Assembly (NCBI RefSeq): GCF_009707955.1
Contig: NZ_WMDQ01000001.1
Coordinates: forward strand, 124,001 to 188,000
DNA: 64,000 nt
Source: Flavobacterium sp. LC2016-13
GTDB taxonomy: Bacteria; Bacteroidota; Bacteroidia; Flavobacteriales; Flavobacteriaceae
Reading direction: 5' to 3'
A program made the translations under genes and the position numbers. Every line of letters starts with the position of its first letter. Position 1 is the stretch's first letter. The notes under the pieces were generated by a model. That model was not told where the DNA came from and did no database searches. It saw nothing but the letters and a program-made list of their open reading frames with translations. This document shows positions 16,405 through 23,346 of this stretch, in pieces.

Positions 16405-17085
16405 ATGCTGTATAAAGAAACTGTTACTCCCCAGATGTGGGAACTTCTCCAAAGGCTTATGAAAGATGAAAAACTGAAAGAATTCAATCTTGTCGGCGGT
16501 ATTGCCTTGAGCCTGATGATCGGCCATAGGTTAAGCGTCGATTTAGATCTGTTCTCCACACAGGATTTTAATGTACAGGATATGCTTGCTCATTTAAGAA
16601 GTGAGCATACTGTTACAATCAGGGAGCTGTTTGACAATACAATGCTTTTAAATATCGGTAAGGTTAAAGTAGATGTTCTAGCCCATAAATATCCATGGCA
16701 GGAGCCGATCAAGACCGAGCAGGGAATCAGACTGGTATCTCTACAAGACATAGGCGCTATGAAACTCCATGCGATATTTCAAAACGGCACAAGGATAAAA
16801 GATTTTGTGGATATGTATTTTCTTTTGGAACATCATCCCCTTAAGACCTATTTAGATGCTTACCATAACAAATACAATGGAAATCCCGCACTGGCTTCCC
16901 ATTCATTACTGCATCATGAAAATATAGACATGGAAGAAAAAGTTAAACTCCTGAAAGGAAAAGAAACCAGCTGGACAAAAATGACCCAGCGTCTGAAAAA
17001 AGCAGTTTTCAATCCTTCTTTTGATTTTTCCGAGCCAAAAAATCAAATTCCTCCACCAGGTAAAAGACGCGGATTTAGGAGATAA
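16405..17085 (+). CDS. AbiEii/AbiGii-type nucleotidyltransferase toxin
   Basis: The 226-residue protein has the nucleotidyltransferase signature GGIALSLMIGHRLSVDLDLF (residues 31-50), with the GG and the DxD metal site, a third acidic position in KVDVLAH, and the AbiEii-type DIGAMKLHAIFQNGTRIKDFVD segment. Toxins of this family modify RNA targets by nucleotide addition and cause abortive infection or stasis. The DUF6922 gene starts 38 bp downstream on the same strand and is its likely antitoxin. The order is toxin first, opposite to what I recall for this pairing. Confidence 0.8.
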   Translation: MLYKETVTPQMWELLQRLMKDEKLKEFNLVGGIALSLMIGHRLSVDLDLFSTQDFNVQDMLAHLRSEHTVTIRELFDNTMLLNIGKVKVDVLAHKYPWQEPIKTEQGIRLVSLQDIGAMKLHAIFQNGTRIKDFVDMYFLLEHHPLKTYLDAYHNKYNGNPALASHSLLHHENIDMEEKVKLLKGKETSWTKMTQRLKKAVFNPSFDFSEPKNQIPPPGKRRGFRR

Positions 17086-17123
17086 AATTTGAATAAGAAG
17101 CTTAAAAATCGTATTTTTACTAT

Positions 17124-17441
17124 ATGGCAGAAGTTAAAAAAAACAGCAGAGTTCCTAATCTGGATCGGGTCTTCTTTTGGGATTTCGACATAGATGCCAT
17201 GGACTTTGACAAAGCATACAAAACTATTATTGCGCGTATCATAGAACGTGGAGGACAGGATGAAATAGATGAGATCGTGCGCTTTTATGGACATGATAAA
17301 GTTGTCACAGCTATCCGTGACGAAATCCATTTCCTTCCCAATTATGCTATTGACCGTGCTATAAAATTCTTTCCCGAACTCAAAAAGGAAGAAATGTACT
17401 GCTACCTCAACCGTAAGGACAAACCCTATCACTGGATTTAG
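17124..17441 (+). CDS. DUF6922-like protein, likely antitoxin of the AbiEii-type toxin
   Basis: The 105-residue protein has the pattern of DUF6922: NLDRVFFWDFDIDAMDFDK, then ARIIERGGQDEIDEIVRFYG, and a C-terminal helix region with FFPELKKEEMYCY. Proteins of this group occur next to AbiEii-type toxins in Bacteroidota and are thought to be the antitoxin. It follows the toxin gene by 38 bp and probably shares its transcript. No separate DNA-binding domain is obvious, so how it regulates expression is unclear. Confidence 0.65.
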   Translation: MAEVKKNSRVPNLDRVFFWDFDIDAMDFDKAYKTIIARIIERGGQDEIDEIVRFYGHDKVVTAIRDEIHFLPNYAIDRAIKFFPELKKEEMYCYLNRKDKPYHWI

Positions 17442-18057
17442 CATTGTATTTGATAAATTAAACCCTCCATCCGCAGTGATTAATCACTTCAATGCAGTGG
17501 AGGGCATGTCCATAAACATAATCTTCCAAATGTATGTTTACTATCCGCACAATGGCGTATGCTTTTAAACGATTATCTGAATAATATATTACAGAGCTCA
17601 AAATTGTTTTAAGAAGCATTCTGCAATATCTGGCTATCTTCCAAGTTTGCAATTACAAAATTCCCGAAAAGTCTTCTGTTTTTATATGCAGTCATTTATC
17701 TGCTGATTGCTGTTTAGATTTTTATCAAAAGAAATAATAAAAAGAAACCCAAGGTAGGACGGGCTGTCGCAGTCTGGCAAAAAGACTTCGGCATAATGCC
17801 TTGCTCGTGCCTCACAAGACACCCTTCGGGACTTATTCCGATTCCTTTTGGCCTGTCTGCACCCCGTCCTGTGAAATTGCTTTCTTTTTCTTTTTTCCGT
17901 TTTTCTGTTTTCTTTGGAAAAATATTTTTAGTGGTATTCTGCAATTTTAAATTTTCTTTTAATGTTTGCTGGAAATAAAACCATAAAGTTTCCTAAAAAA
18001 CTATAAAAGCATTTTTACATTTTTATGCTTTTAAAAACACTTATAAATATAAGTAAA

Positions 18058-18210
18058 TGCTTGCAGGCTTGCAAACCTGCATGCCAGCGTTCTTGCATGC
18101 CAACATACTTACATACTTACCTGCTTACATTCCTGCATACTTGAATACTTGAATACTTAAACACCTGCATACTTGCTTACTTGCAGTCCTGAATACTTGA
18201 GCCCTTGCTT
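18058..18210. repeat. Degenerate short tandem repeats (CTTGCATA type)
   Basis: About 150 bp built from 8-10 base units such as ACTTGCATAC, ACTTGAATA and CTTGCATGC, repeated in one direction with drift. Regular units of this size are seen at iteron or partition sites; here no ParA or Rep gene is next to them. Confidence 0.5.
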
Positions 18211-18365
18211 ATAAGTAAAATATATAAGTTAATTATTGCGTTAATATATCTTCCCACAATCTGCTGGCTTCACCGAAAAAACTGCTATATGATCAGGCTG
18301 TGTCATAAGCCTGCACACTTTGCAGATTTCTAAAATAAATAACCTATAATCATTACAAAAAAAAA

Positions 18366-18382
18366 GGGCATCAAGCCCTTTC
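18366..18382. terminator. Terminator-like hairpin
   Basis: GGGC/GCCC stem with a short loop, flanked by an A run on the left and a T run on the right, so it could stop transcription from either side. Confidence 0.5.
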
Positions 18383-18422
18383 AATTAAAATATATTCTAA
18401 TAATGTGTTCACCAGAACACTG

Positions 18423-18474
18423 CAAGTTGTGTTTTGAGATGCTTGAAATGAATTCAGCATCTCAAAACAACTTG
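18423..18474. repeat. Long inverted repeat with 12-base loop
   Basis: The arms at 18423-18443 and 18456-18474 share 19 complementary bases with a 2-base bulge (key sequence TTTTGAGATGCT / AGCATCTCAAAA). It stands alone, 157 bp beyond the HEPN operon's last gene. Transcription terminator, recombination site or origin hairpin are all possible. Confidence 0.5.
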
Positions 18475-18630
18475 CCCTGCGGGGCTGGAAAACGCCTCCG
18501 AAGTCGCCGTTTTTATTATAGTTACAATTGGAGAAAAGTTACTGGGAGCCACTTTTATTTTTCTCATTTAGATGTTTTATATAAAGCAAATCCAGTAAAT
18601 CTCCTTCTTCCAGCGGGATCAGCATTTCTA

Positions 18631-18879
18631 TTACCCTGAGAGACTTCCAACATATCTTTCAGGATCTTTAACATTTTCCCCGCTTCCTTCAACTCCTTCT
18701 AAAGCAAGCATTCCAGCTTTTAGCAGATCCATAATCAGGCAGAACAGGTCTGAATATCCCTGCACATTTATTTCGAGATTGTGTATATCGTTCCGCATTT
18801 TTGATGCAGGTTTGAGCATTATAAAATAACGTTCAGGATTTTCAACCAGATTATTTAATTTGATTTTATTTTTTTTCAT
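18631..18879 (-). CDS. Small protein, paralogue of the 19507 gene product
   Basis: The 82-residue protein has no named domain. Its middle (DLFCLIMDLLKAGMLALE, then KDPERYVGSL) resembles the second half of the protein at 19507-19869 (VQDLLKIALHTLE, then EDPAFHLTSIL), so the two are probably paralogues, this one ending earlier. It is the last gene of the HEPN operon, 55 bp after the gene at 18935-19495. Function unknown. Confidence 0.55.
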   Translation of the reverse strand: MKKNKIKLNNLVENPERYFIMLKPASKMRNDIHNLEINVQGYSDLFCLIMDLLKAGMLALEGVEGSGENVKDPERYVGSLSG

Positions 18880-18934
18880 ATCTATATATTTTATTAGTTA
18901 AATCTAGTATCTATGTAATGATGCACTAACTTCA

Positions 18935-19495
18935 TCATTCGGCATTCTCTTTAGATTCATTAACTTTTTTTATTTTTTCAAGCCCTCTTTCACGCATAAG
19001 CTCTCCTGCATCAAGCATTTTTATTAAATGGATATACGGAGTCGTAAGATCAATATCACCGTCTCCTTTGTATGGAGACAATGAAACGCTCACTATTTCA
19101 GAAAGGAAAAATTCAAACTCCTTAAGGCTTTTCTCTGCAAATGCCTTTCGAAATACTGTGAAAGGATTGTCATATTCCTGCTTTGTCAATGAAGTGAGAT
19201 GAAATACATTTTCAGTGCGCACTGACTCTTTCACTCTCCATTTACTGCTTTTTTTATGCAGGCAGTAGTATGTTTTCAAAAATGAGCATATTGCTTTATA
19301 GAATATAAAAATCTCGCTTGGTCTATCATTACTGCATATTTCTTCTTTAAAGCTGTACAGTACTGCCTGCGTTAAATTTCGCTTATAGTAGTCAAGATGT
19401 GCAAAATCAAAAAGGGCATCAGATGCTTCAAATGGATTTCCCGCCTCAAATCCAGCCCAGAACTTGGTTTCAAAGTTTTTTTTCTTCTTTTTCAT
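18935..19495 (-). CDS. Unknown 186-residue protein in HEPN operon
   Basis: I do not recognise it. It is Lys/Glu-rich at both ends and mostly helical, with FYKAICSFLKTYYCLHKK and FRKAFAEKSLKEFEFFLSEI segments. It carries no signal peptide or membrane segment, so it is probably cytoplasmic. It lies 11 bp after the small gene at 19507-19869 and is likely co-transcribed with the two HEPN genes upstream. A partner or modulator role is inferred only from position. Confidence 0.55.
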   Translation of the reverse strand: MKKKKKNFETKFWAGFEAGNPFEASDALFDFAHLDYYKRNLTQAVLYSFKEEICSNDRPSEIFIFYKAICSFLKTYYCLHKKSSKWRVKESVRTENVFHLTSLTKQEYDNPFTVFRKAFAEKSLKEFEFFLSEIVSVSLSPYKGDGDIDLTTPYIHLIKMLDAGELMRERGLEKIKKVNESKENAE

Positions 19496-19506
19496 GATTT
19501 AAAAAA

Positions 19507-19869
19507 TTAGTTATCCATTTGTTCATTTTTATTTTCACTATTAGTCTCTAAATAAAGCTTATGCAGTTTATCAAGCCCTTCCGCTTCACTGCACGGAAGT
19601 AGCTGTATTGCAATTTCCAAAATACTCGTAAGATGAAAAGCGGGATCTTCGATCTGGCTGGAATTCTCAACATCTGAATTCTCCAGTGTGTGAAGTGCTA
19701 TTTTGAGTAGATCCTGTACTGTATAAATGAGTTTTATGTAGCTCGTAAATTTTATATCTGCATGATAAATACCTTCTTTCTCTCTCTGCGGGGTCAGTGT
19801 TCTAAAATAAAAACTGCTTTTCAGTTCTTTGATAAAATCATCCGCCTTTTTATTATCATTGGTTTCCAT
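19507..19869 (-). CDS. Small unknown protein coupled to HEPN gene
   Basis: The start at 19867-19869 (METNDNKKAD) overlaps the end of the HEPN gene by 14 bases, indicating coupling; an upstream ATG at 19902 is less likely. The 120-residue product is helical and soluble, with a DLLKIALHTLE segment shared with the 82-residue protein at 18631-18879. No domain is recognised. Its place directly after a HEPN protein would suit an antitoxin or adaptor, but there is no sequence proof. Confidence 0.55.
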   Translation of the reverse strand: METNDNKKADDFIKELKSSFYFRTLTPQREKEGIYHADIKFTSYIKLIYTVQDLLKIALHTLENSDVENSSQIEDPAFHLTSILEIAIQLLPCSEAEGLDKLHKLYLETNSENKNEQMDN

Positions 19870-20692
19870 ATTCTTTAAATATTTGTTTGGTTTGCTCAGC
19901 ATACTGCTGATACATTGTTTTTACTTCACTCATCAGCCACTGCATTTTTTCATATGCTGATTCAACAATTTCTGCAGTTAATGGTTCAATTTCTTCTCCC
20001 CACTGAACAGCTTTTCGAGCAAGATCAAGCTTTCTTAAAACTTCTTTCTCTTCTTTGTTTTCTAAATCAAAAGTGTTGCCTAAGACACTATTAAACTTCG
20101 CAATGCGCTCCTGCTGGTCTGAAATGTTTCCATCTATCACCCATTCACCCGTTAGAACCCATGAAGCGTTAATAAAGAGATATCGAAACTGCTCATGTAT
20201 AACATACAATGCCATTAAATGATTCTCGTTTCCACGGTGGTATTTTAAGTCTCTGCCAATAGTATTGGCCTCTGATATCCACATTTGATAATTTGCAACA
20301 GTCTTTTTCAAAAGCCGTTTCATATTTAATTTTTTTATATCCAGAACAGTTTTCCCTTCAGTGTTTCTATACACAAGATCCGTTTCTTTACAATTGAAAA
20401 TAAAAAATAAATTTCCTTTTCCCACTTCTCTCTTTATACACTCCCTGTCAAAAAAACAGAATGAAAAATTATTGTAGTTTTCAATTACTTTCCATAAATG
20501 GAAGACAACATCATCATAGTAATGGGGGCTTTTTTTGCTCACAACAATTGTCAGAATCCCTATTTTTGATTCTATAGCAGAATCCGAAAAGTAAACACAC
20601 TCAGCTTCTACAAACTCTACCAAGAGTTTCACTGTTTTCTTGACTGCCCTATATTTGGGATGGTCTTTCTGTGTTAAAATATTATAATACAT
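19856..20692 (-). CDS. Nucleotidyltransferase-like plus HEPN protein (single unit)
   Basis: The 278-residue protein has a degenerate nucleotidyltransferase-like N-terminal half (VEAECVYFSDSA, VFHLWKVIENY) without the GS and DxD catalytic signatures. A C-terminal HEPN region follows, recognised from NHLMALYVIHEQFRYLF and LARKAVQWGEE. It matches the layout of each half of the 545-residue neighbour 11 bp upstream. HEPN domains are commonly RNases or RNA-binding scaffolds in toxin-antitoxin and Abi systems; the usual Rx4-6H catalytic motif is not obvious here, so it may be a non-catalytic subunit. Confidence 0.6.
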   Translation of the reverse strand: MYYNILTQKDHPKYRAVKKTVKLLVEFVEAECVYFSDSAIESKIGILTIVVSKKSPHYYDDVVFHLWKVIENYNNFSFCFFDRECIKREVGKGNLFFIFNCKETDLVYRNTEGKTVLDIKKLNMKRLLKKTVANYQMWISEANTIGRDLKYHRGNENHLMALYVIHEQFRYLFINASWVLTGEWVIDGNISDQQERIAKFNSVLGNTFDLENKEEKEVLRKLDLARKAVQWGEEIEPLTAEIVESAYEKMQWLMSEVKTMYQQYAEQTKQIFKEYGNQ

Positions 20693-20703
20693 GATCTGTC
20701 TGT

Positions 20704-22341
20704 TTAAAGTTCAGCCGAAATCAGATTCTCAGTGCGTCCTAATTCATCTTTTACAACAGCTGTGCAAAAACCAGCAAAATCATTGTATCGATCCTGCAAA
20801 AGATTCATATCGAGTTCAGAAAAAGTATCTGCACCGCTGTATCTCAGTGAAGTATATGATCTGCTTAATATCGTAAACAAGTTTCTGTCCTGCTCTGTAA
20901 CCCGCGGGAAGTAAGTGCTTATTTCAGGGTTAAAATAATCACAGATTTCTAATAGATAAGAAAGGGAAAAATGATTTGGAGAATACCCCATAAACAAACG
21001 GATCATCCCAAGACAGATCTGTTCTGCCATAGTATGGAGCATCAGACCTTTAAGAGGAGCATAACACGCCCATTCATAATCTCCCTGCCAGCTTTCCATG
21101 TAGTTTACCACAATATTTCTATAGCAGAGGTATTCTTTTGCTGATGTTATACTGCGAACTGGAAGATCTCCAAATTCTAAAGCAACAGATTCTTTTTTAA
21201 ATAAAGCCTTTCCATTTTTTATAACATTCAAAAAGAAATATTTCTGATCGCCTGTTGCGCTCTTAAGTTCTGAAATATGATGAATCAAAAGTGTTGCTGT
21301 GCACTGCTCTTTGGTTCTGCTTTTAATCATATCAGCCAGATCATGCACTGCATTTACTTTACTTTCTTTGAAAAGTACTAATAGATAAAAATGTTTAACC
21401 CTTTTTTCCGCTGTTCCAAAACAATAAACTGCCTCGGTCTTAAGATAAGACGTAACGGTATCACTGACAATTTTCTCATAGTCGATGACACCATCGTTTA
21501 AAATTTCTGGATTCTGTTTTGGTTCAATAAAAAAAACGGATTTTTCCTCGCAGTAAGAAAGCTGGTCTTGGAAGATTTTTTTAGTTTCTTTTAAGATGCG
21601 GTAAAGTTTCTTCTGTGCATCTTTAACCCTGTCTTTCTTAATTTTTGTTTTGCCTCCATAAGGGAATTCAATCCTTGCTCTATCAAGTAAATCGGCAATT
21701 TCTCTATCCTTATCATGATCAGTATTGAACACCTGTTTCAAAATAGGTGCATAATCCTTTATCGTATTTAAGTGCTCTAGTGTATAATGATTCGAATGAG
21801 ATTTTCCCATGACAAGTTCTCCGATTATACCAAAAAGAAGGTTGACCGCCTGATGGATTGTATAGATTGCCATATGATGGTTATTTGTTCCCTCATAATG
21901 CTGGGAACCTCTTCTTAATGATTCTGCTTTGGCTAAAAGCCCGCTGTTTTTCTTTACTGCTTTTTTTAGCAGAACGGATACAGAGGGAATATCTTTTGTA
22001 ATCTTAAAACCAAACTCCTCGTTTTTAAACAGACTTATGTTTGATAAATACCACTTTAAATAATACAAGCTCCCATGCTTTAAGCGATGCAGTACATCCC
22101 ATAGATTTATAATTACATAAGGAACGGACGGATACTTTTTTAAAACCTTATCCGCCCAGTCATACATTTCCGATGCAATCTGCTGTGAATCTTCCCTTAA
22201 GATTATAGTAAGTATATAACCTCTTTTACCTGCGGTCTCTGCCTCATGCAGGGTGACCGCTGTAATGTCCATAAATGATTGGAGCTCTCTAACGGCATTC
22301 TCCAATTCTTTCTGATCTTGAAATTGAATTGCACTACTCAT
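20704..22341 (-). CDS. Double nucleotidyltransferase-like plus HEPN protein (tandem fusion)
   Basis: The 545-residue protein reads as two successive units. In the first, an NT-like part (VTLHEAETAGKRGYILTIIL) leads to a HEPN part (NNHHMAIYTIHQAVNLLFG, then LLDRARIEFPYG, ending near 270). In the second, an NT-like part (EAVYCFGTAEKRVKHFYLLVLF) leads to a HEPN part (LKGLMLHTMAEQICLGMIRLF, then ILSRSYTSLRYSG). The NT parts lack clear catalytic residues. It is the first gene of a five-gene operon and is divergent from an XRE regulator across a palindrome. A toxin- or defence-type RNA-targeting role is inferred from the HEPN domains. Confidence 0.65.
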   Translation of the reverse strand: MSSAIQFQDQKELENAVRELQSFMDITAVTLHEAETAGKRGYILTIILREDSQQIASEMYDWADKVLKKYPSVPYVIINLWDVLHRLKHGSLYYLKWYLSNISLFKNEEFGFKITKDIPSVSVLLKKAVKKNSGLLAKAESLRRGSQHYEGTNNHHMAIYTIHQAVNLLFGIIGELVMGKSHSNHYTLEHLNTIKDYAPILKQVFNTDHDKDREIADLLDRARIEFPYGGKTKIKKDRVKDAQKKLYRILKETKKIFQDQLSYCEEKSVFFIEPKQNPEILNDGVIDYEKIVSDTVTSYLKTEAVYCFGTAEKRVKHFYLLVLFKESKVNAVHDLADMIKSRTKEQCTATLLIHHISELKSATGDQKYFFLNVIKNGKALFKKESVALEFGDLPVRSITSAKEYLCYRNIVVNYMESWQGDYEWACYAPLKGLMLHTMAEQICLGMIRLFMGYSPNHFSLSYLLEICDYFNPEISTYFPRVTEQDRNLFTILSRSYTSLRYSGADTFSELDMNLLQDRYNDFAGFCTAVVKDELGRTENLISAEL

Positions 22342-22419
22342 AATTTTAATTTTTTTAATTAATACTTGTGTGAAAAATTGTATTTTTGTTTAACACACGA
22401 GCAAGTAAGTGATTAGTCG

Positions 22420-22456
22420 TACTGTACCGTATCAATTTGTATCATACCGTACAGTA
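22420..22456. promoter_or_regulatory. Palindromic operator between HEPN operon and XRE gene
   Basis: TACTGTACCGTAT (22420-22432) is inverted against ATACCGTACAGTA (22444-22456), 12 of 13 positions matching, with an 11-base spacer. Outside it AAGTAAGT (22403-22410) faces ACTTACTT (22479-22486). It lies between two divergent start codons, so it is a good candidate for binding by the XRE protein. Confidence 0.6.
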
Positions 22457-22502
22457 AAATTTCTATATCATACATAGGACTTACTTTTTTATTCTTAATT
22501 AT

Positions 22503-22510
22503 TATCTTTG
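22503..22510 (+). promoter_or_regulatory. Candidate -7 promoter box for the XRE gene
   Basis: TATCTTTG matches the Bacteroidota -7 consensus TAnnTTTG and ends 4 bases before the ATG at 22515. Transcription would start about at the start codon, giving a leaderless or nearly leaderless mRNA. No good -33 element is seen. Confidence 0.35.
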
Positions 22511-22514
22511 AGCT

Positions 22515-22922
22515 ATGAATACATCAACAAAACCAAGTCACATGGGGCGTAAAATCAGCCGTATCCGTGAACTGAAAGACATGAAACAGGAAGCACTGGC
22601 ACAGGCTATGGGTACAAACCAGCAGGCGATTTCTATTATGGAAAACAGCGAGACTATCGAAGAAGAAAAACTAATCGAAGTAGCAAAAGCATTGGGTGTA
22701 AGTGTAGAGGCAATTAAGAATTTTTCGGAAGAAGGTGTGTTTAATTATTTTAATACTTTTAACGATTCAGGCAATAATACTTTTGCAAATAATGTATGCA
22801 ATTTTAATCCATTAGATAAATTAATCGAATCCCACGAACAGCAGATCAAACTTTATGAGCGTTTGGTTCAGGCGGAAAAAGATAAAGTCGAATACTTGGA
22901 AAAATTACTAAAAGCAAAATGA
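22515..22922 (+). CDS. XRE-family transcriptional regulator
   Basis: The 135-residue protein has an N-terminal HTH of the XRE type (KISRIRELKDMKQEALAQAMGTNQQAISIME, about residues 13-45, shown here only in outline by its Q-A-A-Q-x-I-S pattern). An Asn-rich linker follows, then a C-terminal coiled coil (ESHEQQIKLYERLVQAEKDK). It is divergent from the HEPN operon and the shared gap has a strong palindrome, so autoregulation and control of the HEPN operon are likely. A terminator follows at 22951-22976, so it is a single-gene unit. Confidence 0.85.
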   Translation: MNTSTKPSHMGRKISRIRELKDMKQEALAQAMGTNQQAISIMENSETIEEEKLIEVAKALGVSVEAIKNFSEEGVFNYFNTFNDSGNNTFANNVCNFNPLDKLIESHEQQIKLYERLVQAEKDKVEYLEKLLKAK

Positions 22923-22950
22923 TGCTTTTATAAAAGATATATTAATTCCA

Positions 22951-22976
22951 AAAAGAGACTTTCAAGTCTCTTTTTT
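22951..22976 (+). terminator. Terminator after XRE gene
   Basis: AAAAGAGACT / AGTCTCTTTT stem with a 4-base loop, followed by a T run on the plus strand; 28 bp after the stop codon. Confidence 0.75.
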
Positions 22977-23026
22977 GTTTTTAAAGTTTATTTGTTCTGA
23001 CTTTTTAAAATACCAAAATAAATACC

Positions 23027-23278
23027 ATGAATAAAACGATAAAGCTTAGAGTGAAAAAAGAAATTGAAAGGGATAAAGAGCTTAAAGTGCTAAAGCTTAA
23101 AGGCTCTCTAATTACAAGAGGCTACACTGAAATAATCCACATAGCAGATGAAAATCAAGATTTTTACTTAAATACTTTTACCACTTCTCAAGAGCAAAAA
23201 GAAGAAGCTGAGAAATTTTTATTAGATTTTATTTCAGCTAATAATGTAACAGATATTATAACACTTCTGAAAGAGTAA
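23027..23278 (+). CDS. Small unknown protein upstream of KAP NTPase
   Basis: The 83-residue protein has a basic N-terminus (MNKTIKLRVKKEIERDKE) and a short helical C-terminus (EKFLLDFISANNVTDIITLL). No domain is recognised. It precedes the KAP-type gene by 68 bp on the same strand and may be co-transcribed with it. It could be a small partner of the NTPase, but nothing in the sequence proves function. Confidence 0.5.
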   Translation: MNKTIKLRVKKEIERDKELKVLKLKGSLITRGYTEIIHIADENQDFYLNTFTTSQEQKEEAEKFLLDFISANNVTDIITLLKE

Positions 23279-23346
23279 ACAGTCATTTTTTGATGTTTGC
23301 TTCACATAATAACAAACGCATTTCTTAACAAAAAAATATTCAGTCT

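Larger units (their letters stand above)
17442..18630. other. 1.2-kb gene-poor region with repeats and hairpins
   Basis: No convincing gene is seen. The segment has a GC-richer stretch at 17740-17890 whose translations look unlike proteins, a degenerate tandem repeat at 18058-18210, a terminator-like hairpin at 18366-18382 and a long inverted repeat at 18423-18474. The composition and structures suggest remnants of a transfer or partition region of the element that carries mobA. Confidence 0.4.

Noticed and set aside
17714..17944. 76-codon frame on the minus strand in a GC-richer segment
   Set aside because: It has a composition unlike a protein, no ribosome site, and lies in the repeat-rich gap; I treat it as non-coding.
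18058..18210. CRISPR array
   Set aside because: The repeats are 8-10 bases, degenerate, and have no unique spacers of regular length; no cas genes are near.
18403..18639. 78-codon frame on the plus strand
   Set aside because: It runs through the long hairpin at 18423-18474 and has no protein-like pattern.
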